From: Candidatus Yanofskybacteria bacterium RIFCSPHIGHO2_01_FULL_41_21
Lineage (GTDB): Bacteria > Patescibacteriota > Minisyncoccia > 2-02-FULL-40-12 > GWA2-44-9
Reading direction: 5' to 3'
Assembly: GCA_001794025.1 (NCBI GenBank)
Contig: MGJA01000012.1
Coordinates: 72,455-104,782 of the forward strand
DNA: 32,328 bases
In this document: one piece after another, positions 20,652-28,414 of the stretch
Layout: every line of letters starts with the position of its first letter
Position numbering within the stretch: position 1 is the stretch's first letter
The notes under the pieces: model-generated
Told to the model about the DNA's origin: nothing
The model's database searches: none
The model's input: only the letters and a program-made list of their open reading frames with translations
Translations under genes and position numbers: made by a program

Positions 20652-22649
20652 ATGTTCAAACTGACATCAAAATTTCAACCGACTGGTGACCAACCTGAAG
20701 CCATAAAGAAACTCGCTAAAGGTTTAAAGACCGGCAAGAAACGCCAGGTGCTTTTGGGTGTGACAGGTTCGGGTAAAACCTTCACCATGGCCAAGGTCAT
20801 TGAGGAATACAAAAAACCGACACTGATTATTTCTCATAACAAAACCCTCGCCGCCCAGCTCTACAAAGAGATGAAAGAATTTTTTCCTAACAACGCCGTT
20901 CACTATTTCGTCAGCTATTATGATTATTACCAGCCTGAAGCGTATATCCCCCACAGTGATACTTACATTGAAAAGGATTCCAAAATCAATGAAGAGCTTG
21001 ATCGCCTTCGCCATGCCACCACCCAGGCCTTGATGAATCACGACGATATTATTGTTGTCGCCTCGGTTTCGTGTATCTACAACCTGGGTAATCCGGAAGA
21101 ATACAAAAACTTGGGTCTGGAATTATTTGAAGGTAAAAAAATAAAACCATCGGACTTAATCCGTGGGTTGATGCGTTTGCAATATGTTCAAGATATTGAA
21201 TTAAAGCGGGGAACTTTCCGTAAAACACCCACCGAAATTGAAATCATTTCCCCAACTGGCCAAGAAGTGACAAAACTTGTGTTCAAGAGTGATGTCATTG
21301 TCCGAATGTATCGCACCTTACTCAACGACCCTGAAGATTTAGAAACAAAGGATTTAAACTACGAAAAAATAGTTCATACAATTATCTTTCCCGCCAAATA
21401 TTGGATAACGACCGATAACAAAGTCGGCCTCGCCATTGAGAATATCAAAAGCGAACTTCAGCAACACGTTAAACATCTAAAGAAAGTCGGCAAAAATCAA
21501 GAGGCCTCCCGTCTCCAAGAAAAAACTATGAGCGATTTGGAAATGATGCGCCAGACCGGCTACTGTCATGGTATTGAAAATTATTCCCGTCACTTAGATT
21601 TTCGTAAGCCAGGTGAACCGGCCTTCTCGCTGTTGGACTTCTTCTCTTCCAAAGGCGAGTTTTTAACTATTATTGACGAGTCCCATATTACCATTCCCCA
21701 ACTGCGGAGTATGTATAAAGGCGATCACTCCCGTAAATCCACCCTGATTGATTATGGTTTTCGTCTGCCATCAGCCATTGATAATCGACCTCTTAAATTT
21801 GATGAATTTGAGAAACGAGTTCAAAAAGTGGTCTATGTTTCGGCGACGCCGGCTAAATTTGAAATGGAAGAAGCCGGACCGGAAAATATTGCTGAACAGC
21901 TTATTCGCCCGACCGGGCTTTTAGATCCGACTGTTGAAATTGTACCAACCAAGAATCAAGTTGAACACTTAATCGGCCGAATTAAAGAACGTATCGCCAA
22001 AAACGAGCGGGTAATTATTACTACCCTCACCAAACGCATGGCGGAAGATTTATCCGAGCACCTCGCCCGAAACGGTATCAAAGTAAACTATCTTCATTCG
22101 GAAATAAAAACTCTGGACAGAGTAAAAATTATCAAAGATCTGCAATCAGGTGTTCATGATGTTATTGTCGGTGTAAACCTTCTCCGAGAAGGATTGGATT
22201 TACCCGAGGTCTCACTCATCGCCATTCTTGATGCCGATAAAGAGGGCTTCCTTAGAAACGCTACTACCCTTATCCAAACCATGGGCCGAGCCGCCCGCCA
22301 TAAAGACGGCCACGTCATTATGTACGCCGATAAAATTACAAAATCCATGAAATTATCTATCGGTGAGACCCAGCGTCGACGCATCAAACAAACCGCCCAC
22401 AATAAAAAACATGGCATTACTCCAACCAGTATCGCCCGCTCCACCAGTAAATTTGAAATGGGGACAGGCCGAAAACCGGAACAACATTACGGCGAAGGAG
22501 AAAATGAAATTATTTTCTACGGTAACGGCACCAAACAAAAAGCCCTCCGACAACTCCAACGCATGTTGGACAGCGCCATCAATAAATTTAACTACGAACA
22601 AGCCATCGGAATTAAAGAACAAATCCGGAAACTCAGAGAAAGTTTGTAA
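20652..22649 (+). CDS. uvrB: Excinuclease ABC subunit B
   Basis: A 665-residue UvrB of normal length. Walker A is G-V-T-G-S-G-K-T-F-T; the beta-hairpin that clamps damaged DNA has Y-Y-D-Y-Y-Q-P-E-A-Y-I-P; helicase motifs include T-I-I-D-E-S-H and L-R-E-G-L-D-L-P-E-V-S-L; and the C-terminal UVR motif that contacts UvrC is present (L-R-Q-L-Q-R-M-L-D-S-A...N-F-E/Y-x-A-I-x-I-K-E-Q-I). UvrB with UvrA verifies lesions and recruits UvrC for nucleotide-excision repair. ATG 20652 has no SD. In many bacteria uvrB is SOS-regulated; no obvious copy of the GCTCGGGT repeat lies upstream here. Confidence 0.97.
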   Translation: MFKLTSKFQPTGDQPEAIKKLAKGLKTGKKRQVLLGVTGSGKTFTMAKVIEEYKKPTLIISHNKTLAAQLYKEMKEFFPNNAVHYFVSYYDYYQPEAYIPHSDTYIEKDSKINEELDRLRHATTQALMNHDDIIVVASVSCIYNLGNPEEYKNLGLELFEGKKIKPSDLIRGLMRLQYVQDIELKRGTFRKTPTEIEIISPTGQEVTKLVFKSDVIVRMYRTLLNDPEDLETKDLNYEKIVHTIIFPAKYWITTDNKVGLAIENIKSELQQHVKHLKKVGKNQEASRLQEKTMSDLEMMRQTGYCHGIENYSRHLDFRKPGEPAFSLLDFFSSKGEFLTIIDESHITIPQLRSMYKGDHSRKSTLIDYGFRLPSAIDNRPLKFDEFEKRVQKVVYVSATPAKFEMEEAGPENIAEQLIRPTGLLDPTVEIVPTKNQVEHLIGRIKERIAKNERVIITTLTKRMAEDLSEHLARNGIKVNYLHSEIKTLDRVKIIKDLQSGVHDVIVGVNLLREGLDLPEVSLIAILDADKEGFLRNATTLIQTMGRAARHKDGHVIMYADKITKSMKLSIGETQRRRIKQTAHNKKHGITPTSIARSTSKFEMGTGRKPEQHYGEGENEIIFYGNGTKQKALRQLQRMLDSAINKFNYEQAIGIKEQIRKLRESL

Positions 22650-22663
22650 CCATTCCTCGTCCG

Positions 22664-22781
22664 CCGGACCTCTTCGAAATCTGCTCGGCCCTGAATAATC
22701 AAAACAACTTATTATCCTTTCGTACGAAAGGATAATAAGTTGTTTTGATTGGCCTGCGAGAGCTTTTCGAGAGAGGTCCGG
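22664..22781. repeat. Nested palindrome with a perfect 54-bp spacerless centre
   Basis: 22697-22750 is a perfect 2 x 27 bp inverted repeat with no spacer, centred on CGTACG (between 22723 and 22724). Outer arms CCGGACCTCT (22664-22673) and AGAGGTCCGG (22772-22781) and partly paired intervals extend it. It starts 15 nt after uvrB. No T-run follows, so it is not a classical terminator. The region 22650-22981 holds this element, the hairpin pair at 22882-22927, and no convincing gene. Confidence 0.85.
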
Positions 22782-22881
22782 TCTCCCTCGGAACTTTGTC
22801 AGTTCATCGAAATAAACGTTACCTGAATCGTGGTTTTGTGGGACTGAAGGTTACTTACCATGGAGGGTCTATAAATATAAA

Positions 22882-22927
22882 AAACAAAGTGCCCGCTGGT
22901 GACACTTTGTTTGGTGTACCAGCGGGC
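22882..22927 (-). terminator. Two mutually exclusive hairpins after gene 22982
   Basis: On the minus strand GCCCGCTGGT (22918-22927) pairs with ACCAGCGGGC (22891-22900). Alternatively AAACAAAGTG (22903-22912) pairs with CACTTTGTTT (22882-22891), followed directly by TTTT. The stems overlap, so only one can form; the second is a good rho-independent terminator. It lies 55 nt after the stop of the 80-residue gene. Confidence 0.7.
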
Positions 22928-22981
22928 ATGTCCTTACGAACTCCAATCATTTGGATCAGGTAGATAAAATATATAGTTAAA

Positions 22982-23224
22982 TTATATCTGGGCCAAATGA
23001 AGTCCTACAACACCATCAATCTCTCGTAGAATGGCCACAGCTTCAGGAGTTAAAACTGCGTCATTTGGTGGCATTTGGCCCGACTTGAGACCGAAGTCGA
23101 CCTCGATTTGCTTGCTAAACGCCAGAATCTTATCGCGATAAACTCGTAGCACATCTTCTGGTGCACTCTGCATCATGACAATCGTGTAACAAAAAACATG
23201 AGCCGCATCTTTCATGGTGTACAT
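22982..23224 (-). CDS. Small orphan protein of unknown function
   Basis: An 80-residue soluble protein: an N-terminal helix with H-V-F-C-Y-T-I-V-M-M-Q, a helix with V-L-R-V-Y-R-D-K-I-L-A-F-S-K-Q-I, then a Pro-rich turn and A-V-L-T-P-E-A-V-A-I-L-R-E-I-D-G-V-V-G. I recognise no family. AAAGGAGG is followed by ATGTCTATG; I take the second ATG (23222-23224), 6 nt from the SD, rather than the first, which abuts it. The gene has its own terminator region. The strong SD contrasts with rpsT, transcribed divergently 86 bp away. Confidence 0.62.
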   Translation of the reverse strand: MYTMKDAAHVFCYTIVMMQSAPEDVLRVYRDKILAFSKQIEVDFGLKSGQMPPNDAVLTPEAVAILREIDGVVGLHLAQI

Positions 23225-23268
23225 AGACATCCTCCTTTACTATAATTTATATCAAATTTTAGTTTAAC

Positions 23269-23297
23269 TTGCAAGAAATAAAAAGATATGCTAATAT
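23269..23297 (+). promoter_or_regulatory. Promoter of rpsT
   Basis: -35 TTGCAA (23269-23274), 17-nt spacer, -10 TAATAT (23292-23297). The expected transcription start is about 6 nt before the rpsT ATG, so the mRNA is almost leaderless; no SD is present. Confidence 0.65.
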
Positions 23298-23309
23298 GTG
23301 CATTATAAA

Positions 23310-23573
23310 ATGCCAATCACAAAATCAGCAAAGAAGGCCCTAAGACAAAGCAAAACCCGACGAATCGGGAATTTGAAGCGACTCAATGGATACAGAACTG
23401 CGGTTAAGCAGTTTAATAAACTCGTTGAAGCCGGTAATGTAAAGGAAGCCGGAGCCATGCTAGATAAGGTCTATCAGTCATTGGATAAGGCGACCAAAGC
23501 TGGCGTCATCAAAGCCAACAAGGCCTCCCGTCTCAAATCCCACTCCATCCTTTCTTTAGCTAAGAAAAAATAA
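23310..23573 (+). CDS. rpsT: 30S ribosomal protein S20
   Basis: An 87-residue basic helical protein: M-P-I-T-K-S-A-K-K-A-L-R-Q-S-K-T-R-R, later Y-R-T-A-V-K-Q-F, D-K-A-T-K-A-G-V-I-K-A-N-K-A-S-R-L-K-S. S20 is a three-helix primary 16S rRNA-binding protein; the closing motif G-V-I-x-x-N-x-A-x-R-x-K-S is diagnostic. The start at ATG 23310 gives the usual N-terminus; an upstream in-frame GTG at 23298 lies within the -10/start-site region. It is followed by a bidirectional terminator. Confidence 0.96.
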   Translation: MPITKSAKKALRQSKTRRIGNLKRLNGYRTAVKQFNKLVEAGNVKEAGAMLDKVYQSLDKATKAGVIKANKASRLKSHSILSLAKKK

Positions 23574-23580
23574 TCCCACC

Positions 23581-23616
23581 AAATAAAACCTCGCTTAAAT
23601 AAGCGAGGTTTTATTT
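23581..23616. terminator. Bidirectional terminator between rpsT and ftsW
   Basis: A perfect palindrome: AAATAAAACCTCGCTT, 4-nt loop, then its complement, giving a T-run on both strands. It serves the converging rpsT and ftsW genes. Confidence 0.92.
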
Positions 23617-23632
23617 GCGTAAAAATACAAAA

Positions 23633-24712
23633 CTATTCGCGGGCTATATTGAACACGATTCCCAATCCCGCAAGCAACGCGATCATCGCTGTTCCGCCAT
23701 AGCTGATGAACGGAAGCGGAATACCCGTCAATGGAGCAAGACCGGAGATGGCTGAAATATTAATAAAGGCCTGGGCCATAATCCAAATATTTATTCCACT
23801 CACAAAAAAACGACCGAATGGATCAGCCGTAGATATGGCAATTTGAGTAAGGGTAAGACAAAGAAGGACAAAAAGACCCACGATGGCTAAAGCGCCAACC
23901 AATCCCAATTCTTCGGCAACGACAGCAAAAATTGAATCCCCGACGGGTTCGGGCAAAAATCCTAATTTTTGCGTGCTTTTTCCAAAACCAACACCAAAGA
24001 TACCACCCGAACCTATGGCGATTTTGGCTTGATTCACCTGATATGAAATTCCTCGTGTATCGTTATTTTGATTAACAAAAGAACGTATGCGATTAAAACG
24101 ATATGGCTCAAGCCATATAAGAAGCGCGAGGATTATTAATCCAATACCAACAATGGATCCGATAAGTTTTAAATTGGCCCCGGCCACAAAATACATTCCT
24201 AAAGCGATACAACCAACGACAATCAAAGTACCAATATCCGGTTGAAGTGCCAAAAGAAGACCAACAAACCCCAACACAATAAAAAATGGCGCTGCACCAT
24301 AAAGCCAATGATTGGTTCGTTCATTACGACCATGACCGCTAAACCAAGCTGCTAAATAAATAACGAGAGATAACTTTAGTATTTCGGACGGTTGGAAAAC
24401 AATTCCGCCTATGCTTAACCAACGAATCGCCCCTTTAGCGCCAAAACCAAAATGAGATACAAACACTAGTGTCATTAGAGCCAGGGCACCCAAAAGAATT
24501 AATAATGAAAGTTTCCGCCAAATTTTAAAATCAATTTTAGATAAAATATAGGCGAGTAAAACCCCTGGAGCAATACCGTAAAGCAACTGATGAAAAAAAT
24601 AATAATACGCCGACCCAAATCTTTTTTGCGCTTCCACAATCCCAGCCGAAGACAACACGGCCAAGCCGATAATAATCAAAATTCCCAAAATCCAAAACAG
24701 CCGTTTCTTCAT
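23633..24712 (-). CDS. ftsW: FtsW/RodA-family peptidoglycan glycosyltransferase
   Basis: A 359-residue SEDS protein with ten predicted transmembrane helices. Signatures are G-A-I-R-W-L-S-I-G-G-I-V-F-Q-P-S-E-I-L-K-L, L-L-A-L-Q-P-D-I-G-T (the conserved catalytic Asp loop), and G-I-P-L-P-F-I-S-Y-G-G-T near the C-terminus. SEDS proteins polymerise lipid II into glycan strands with a class B PBP partner. FtsW (division) and RodA (elongation) are hard to separate by eye; I choose FtsW because it follows mraY in the same direction, as in dcw clusters. A palindromic element (24730-24838) lies between it and mraY. No SD. Confidence 0.88.
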   Translation of the reverse strand: MKKRLFWILGILIIIGLAVLSSAGIVEAQKRFGSAYYYFFHQLLYGIAPGVLLAYILSKIDFKIWRKLSLLILLGALALMTLVFVSHFGFGAKGAIRWLSIGGIVFQPSEILKLSLVIYLAAWFSGHGRNERTNHWLYGAAPFFIVLGFVGLLLALQPDIGTLIVVGCIALGMYFVAGANLKLIGSIVGIGLIILALLIWLEPYRFNRIRSFVNQNNDTRGISYQVNQAKIAIGSGGIFGVGFGKSTQKLGFLPEPVGDSIFAVVAEELGLVGALAIVGLFVLLCLTLTQIAISTADPFGRFFVSGINIWIMAQAFINISAISGLAPLTGIPLPFISYGGTAMIALLAGLGIVFNIARE

Positions 24713-24729
24713 AAATATAGTATATCACG

Positions 24730-24838
24730 TCACTTGGGGTATATTCTTAGACCCAGTAGCGGAAGGGGTCCCAGCGAAGCTGGGGGAACCGACGGGACTG
24801 GTTCCCCGGGTCTGGGGATAAGAGTATACCCCAAGTGA
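24730..24838. repeat. Palindromic element, copy C (intergenic)
   Basis: Arms 24730-24756 and 24812-24838 (27 bp, 3 mismatches) contain the locus-specific CACTTGGGGTATA. The core is almost identical to copy B. The element sits between mraY and ftsW, where a weak TTGACTC/GAGTCAA hairpin (24841-24868) adjoins it; neither has a T-run. Confidence 0.88.
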
Positions 24839-24891
24839 TGTTGACTCAATTCGTTAGATAATCGAGTCAAGGGTTTATCCTCGACGAGCGG

Positions 24892-25959
24892 TTATTTGAA
24901 TGGGGGCAACTTGCTATCAATCAGGAAGAGGATGAGGCCGATGATGGCGCCGATGGCGTTGACCATCCAGAAACGCATGGTGATTTGGGTTTCGGGCCAA
25001 CCCATCGCCTCAAAAGTATGGTGGATCGGTGTGGAAGGAAATATTTTTTTCTTGCGGATTTTTTTAGAAATTGTCTGAAGAATGACCGAGCCCGATTCCA
25101 TTAAAGGGACAATAGCGATAATTGGTAGAAGTAACTCGGTGTTGGTGAGTAAGGCCACCGCCCCAGCCGTGAAACCAAGAGCCATGACACCAGTATCACC
25201 CATAAAAAATTTCGCTGGATAAATATTGAACCAAAGAAACCCAATCAACGCTCCCATAATCGCGCTCATGAAAATAGCGAGGTCTAAACGGCCTTGGTCA
25301 AAAGCAATTGCGGTCAATGCGCCGAATATTGTTAAAAATACACCCCCCGATAAACCATCCAAACCATCGGTCTCATTCATTGAAAACGCTGTCGCGACCA
25401 TGATGAAAATAAAATATGGAACATACCACCAACCAATAAAATATTCGCCCATGAACGGTACGGTAATAGTTCTGATATCAAGTTTAAAATAGAACCACCA
25501 CGCTCCAATCGCCGCCACACCAATAAAGAACAATAAACGTTTACCAAGTTTGAGACCGCCTCGTTTTAAAACACCAATCATATCATCAGCCATACCAACT
25601 ATACCTGCCAAAATTAAAAATCCCAACGGAAGTAATGTCTGACTTCGGGACAGAAAATTAATCCTGTTCCAAACACCATCAACCAAAGAAGCCAACAACC
25701 AACACCCCAGAGTGATAATTGATACCGTCAACCAAATCGGCAAACCACCCATAGTTGGCGTCCCTTCTTTTTTTCTGTGTAAAGCATTAAAGATTGGCGT
25801 GTCTGGACGCTCAATCTGCTTGCCAGGTTTAAATCGGGTAAATAAAACTTTGGTCCAAAAATAGGTGATGATAAGATTTAAAAAGAAAGCCATTGTCGTG
25901 ATGACAAACAGCCGAACGATATTAAAAATATTGAAGCTTTCTAGAGGAGGGGTCAGCAT
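24892..25959 (-). CDS. mraY: Phospho-N-acetylmuramoyl-pentapeptide-transferase MraY
   Basis: A 355-residue polytopic membrane enzyme that transfers phospho-MurNAc-pentapeptide from UDP to undecaprenyl phosphate, making lipid I. Conserved motifs are K-K-E-G-T-P-T-M-G-G, the D-D of G-M-A-D-D-M-I-G, N-E-T-D-G-L-D-G-L-S-G-G, F-M-G-D-T-G, and the H-H of P-I-H-H-T-F-E near the end. The length is typical. ATG 25959 lacks an SD and is preceded by an AT-rich repeat (25961-26000). Downstream of dacA and upstream of ftsW on the same strand, it belongs to a cell-wall gene group. Confidence 0.95.
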   Translation of the reverse strand: MLTPPLESFNIFNIVRLFVITTMAFFLNLIITYFWTKVLFTRFKPGKQIERPDTPIFNALHRKKEGTPTMGGLPIWLTVSIITLGCWLLASLVDGVWNRINFLSRSQTLLPLGFLILAGIVGMADDMIGVLKRGGLKLGKRLLFFIGVAAIGAWWFYFKLDIRTITVPFMGEYFIGWWYVPYFIFIMVATAFSMNETDGLDGLSGGVFLTIFGALTAIAFDQGRLDLAIFMSAIMGALIGFLWFNIYPAKFFMGDTGVMALGFTAGAVALLTNTELLLPIIAIVPLMESGSVILQTISKKIRKKKIFPSTPIHHTFEAMGWPETQITMRFWMVNAIGAIIGLILFLIDSKLPPFK

Positions 25960-25960
25960 A

Positions 25961-26000
25961 AAATTTCTAATTACTAATTTCTAAGTCCTAATTTCTATTT
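25961..26000. repeat. AT-rich repeat upstream of mraY
   Basis: Several copies of aatttcta with spacers, like the tract at 251-290; both separate genes on the minus strand. No other feature is seen. Confidence 0.45.
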
Positions 26001-26926
26001 CATTGCCAGCGATACGCCCGCTTGGCCCACGAAATCAAGTTTTTTATATCTCCAAAACGATCATTGGAACCAAGGACAATAGCAATTATACGATCTTTCT
26101 GATTTGGAACATCTACGATAAGAATCATACACCCAAGAGCGCTATCTGTATATCCTGTTTTTCCACCGACAATATCCGAAAGAACCCCCAAAAGCTGGTC
26201 TGTATTTTTAATTTCGTGAGTGATTTTACCATCAGTTGACACGACTGTTGCGGATGTCTCGCGGGATAAACTCCAAATAGCGTCATAGCGCAAAGCGTAG
26301 ACCACCCCCTTAACTAAATCTCTTGCTGTGGAATAACCTGTGTCATCTAAACCGGCCGGATCAATAAAATGAGTATCAAACATTCCTAAAGATAACGCTT
26401 TAGTATTCATCTCCGCTATTAAATCAACGCTTTTGCTGGTCGCATAATCACGCAAAGCATAGGCGGCATCATTGGATGATTCAATAAACATCATCTGCAT
26501 TAAATCGTGAACGGAAAGGGTCTCCCCGACATAAAGATCTTTACGTTGACCGTCCACCCTGACAGCCGAAGATTTTATTGTGACAATTTCATTAGGACTG
26601 AATTTTTCCCAAACAACGACGGCGTTCATAACTTTCGTCAGTGAAGCGATTGGCAACCTTTCTTTGATATTTTTTTCAAATAGATTCCGATCTGATTTCA
26701 AATCATAAAGAATTGCCGACTTGGCATTCAAAACAACTTCCTCCATTGAAGTATCTAACACCGGTAAATAACTGACGGGATTCGGCGGAATGATAAAGGC
26801 CTGATTATTTTGAGACACTATATTAGGAACCACAGCCGGTATCCGATAAATTGTAATAAAAAAATAGGCGTTCACCAACACCAGAATTGCAACGACAATT
26901 GTCAGTCCTTCTAACTTCCGTTCCAT
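26000..26926 (-). CDS. dacA: D-alanyl-D-alanine carboxypeptidase (S11 family)
   Basis: A 308-residue penicillin-binding protein of the DacA/PBP5 type, which trims the terminal D-Ala from stem peptides. The active-site triad of motifs is complete: S-L-T-K (S-x-x-K nucleophile), S-S-N (S-x-N) and K-T-G in G-G-K-T-G-Y-T. An N-terminal hydrophobic helix (about 6-27) anchors it on the outer face of the membrane; the C-terminal beta-domain of PBP5 is absent. Its ATG (26924-26926) directly follows the aspS TAA with no spacer, so translation is probably coupled to aspS. Confidence 0.92.
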   Translation of the reverse strand: MERKLEGLTIVVAILVLVNAYFFITIYRIPAVVPNIVSQNNQAFIIPPNPVSYLPVLDTSMEEVVLNAKSAILYDLKSDRNLFEKNIKERLPIASLTKVMNAVVVWEKFSPNEIVTIKSSAVRVDGQRKDLYVGETLSVHDLMQMMFIESSNDAAYALRDYATSKSVDLIAEMNTKALSLGMFDTHFIDPAGLDDTGYSTARDLVKGVVYALRYDAIWSLSRETSATVVSTDGKITHEIKNTDQLLGVLSDIVGGKTGYTDSALGCMILIVDVPNQKDRIIAIVLGSNDRFGDIKNLISWAKRAYRWQ

Positions 26927-28315
26927 TTATTTTTCTATTTTAATATGAAGTTCTTTTAACTGCTTTTGATCAAGGGGTGATGGTGAATCCATCATTAAAT
27001 CTCGGGCATCCCCTGTTTTTGGAAACGCAATTACTTCCCTAATATTTGGTTCATTATTTAATAAAGTAACTAGGCGATCAAGACCCCAAGCAATTCCGCC
27101 GTGAGGTGGCGCGCCAAAAGAAAACGCTTCCAGCATGTGACCGAAATTTTGGTTAATTCTTTCTTCCGAAAATCCCATAATTTTAAACACGGCCTTGAGC
27201 CCCTCGGGAGTATGATTACGGATACTGCCCCCGCCAATTTCCGAACCATTCAATGCCACGTCATATTGGGTAGTAAGAATATCTCCGATATTTTCCATTT
27301 TCAGTAAATCGTCCATGAATTCGGGCTTAGGAGCAGAAAATGGGTTGTGAGTGAAAGTCCAACCATCATTAGTTTTCTCAAAAAATGGGAAATCGATAAC
27401 CCAACAAAAAGCCAAAAGATTAGGGTCATCTTTATCAGTGCGTAAATCCGGCTTATCAGTACCGTATTTTTCTATTGCTTCTTTGTAAGAAAAACGGGGA
27501 AAAGGAATTTCTTGAATTTTCTTTTCCGGATAAAGATTTTTTACAATGGAAATCAGAAGTTCTTCGTTGAGACGAATTACGTCCTCGCGTTCAACAAAAC
27601 TCATTTCCAAATCCAGTTGAGTAAACTCCGGTTGTCTGTCGCCTCGGGTATCTTCATCCCTAAAACAACGGGCAATCTGAAAATACTTTTCTAAACCGGC
27701 GACCATTAATAACTGCTTGTATTGTTGGGGTGATTGAGGTAGAGCATAAAATGAACCGCTATAAAGACGAGAAGGAACAACATAATCACGAGCCCCTTCG
27801 GGTGTTGATTTAGTTAAAATCGGGGTTTCAATTTCCAAGAATCCATTATCATCAAGATAATCACGAATAAACTTAATTAATTTATGACGAGTAACCATAT
27901 TCTTGGCCATTCGTTCCCGGCGTAAATCAAGATAGCGATATTTCATCCGATGCTCTTCGCCTATCTCCAAGCCATTCGTATCAATCGGGAAGGGCGGGGT
28001 TTCGGATTTATTTAAAATTTCCAGTTCAATCGGCTCAATTTCAACTTTACCGGTCGGTATATCGGCATTGACCATCTTGTCCGGTCGAGCATTAATTTTT
28101 CCTTTCAAATGAATCACCCACTCCGAACGCAACTGGCTGGCCAGCTCATGAATATCCTTATTACCGGGTGTAAAGACAACTTGGGCCATTCCGCTCCGGT
28201 CACGAATATCAATAAAGATTAATTTACCGTGATCACGGCGTGTATGAACCCAACCATAGACGTCAACCGTCTCTCCGACCAAATCCTTAATATCAACAAT
28301 AGAAGTGCGTTTCAT
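26927..28315 (-). CDS. aspS: Aspartyl-tRNA synthetase lacking the GAD insertion
   Basis: A 462-residue class II synthetase: N-terminal OB-fold anticodon-binding domain (V-Y-G-W-V-H-T-R-R-D-H-G), motif 2 F-R-D-E-D-T-R-G-D-R-Q-P-E-F-T-Q-L-D, motif 3 G-I-A-W-G-L-D-R-L (407-415). Sequence details are bacterial (Y-G-T-D-K-P-D-L-R at 284-292; ending in P-S-P-L-D-Q-K-Q-L-K-E-L). The GAD domain that bacterial AspRS carries at this point (about 120 residues) is missing: F-C-W-V-I-D-F-P-F-F-E starts at 303. I start at ATG 28313-28315; an upstream in-frame start falls in the promoter. TATATT ends 4 nt before the ATG, so the transcript may be leaderless. Confidence 0.95.
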   Translation of the reverse strand: MKRTSIVDIKDLVGETVDVYGWVHTRRDHGKLIFIDIRDRSGMAQVVFTPGNKDIHELASQLRSEWVIHLKGKINARPDKMVNADIPTGKVEIEPIELEILNKSETPPFPIDTNGLEIGEEHRMKYRYLDLRRERMAKNMVTRHKLIKFIRDYLDDNGFLEIETPILTKSTPEGARDYVVPSRLYSGSFYALPQSPQQYKQLLMVAGLEKYFQIARCFRDEDTRGDRQPEFTQLDLEMSFVEREDVIRLNEELLISIVKNLYPEKKIQEIPFPRFSYKEAIEKYGTDKPDLRTDKDDPNLLAFCWVIDFPFFEKTNDGWTFTHNPFSAPKPEFMDDLLKMENIGDILTTQYDVALNGSEIGGGSIRNHTPEGLKAVFKIMGFSEERINQNFGHMLEAFSFGAPPHGGIAWGLDRLVTLLNNEPNIREVIAFPKTGDARDLMMDSPSPLDQKQLKELHIKIEK

Positions 28316-28362
28316 GCAAATATAATAGTATAAAAAACCAACCAAAACAAGAGAATAAAAAA

Positions 28363-28410
28363 CGCCGGGCGAGCGAAGAAACGATTAGGTCTCTTCCCTC
28401 GCCTCGGGCG
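28363..28410 (-). terminator. Terminator of gene 28415
   Basis: On the minus strand CGCCCGAGGCGAG pairs with CTCGCCCGGCG (small bulge) across a loop, followed by TTTTTTATTC. It starts 5 nt after the stop codon. Confidence 0.75.
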
Positions 28411-28414
28411 TGTA

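Noticed and set aside
22745-22963. Open frame on the plus strand after uvrB
   Set aside because: It runs across one arm of the 54-bp palindrome and the terminator hairpins, with no SD and no recognisable protein pattern.
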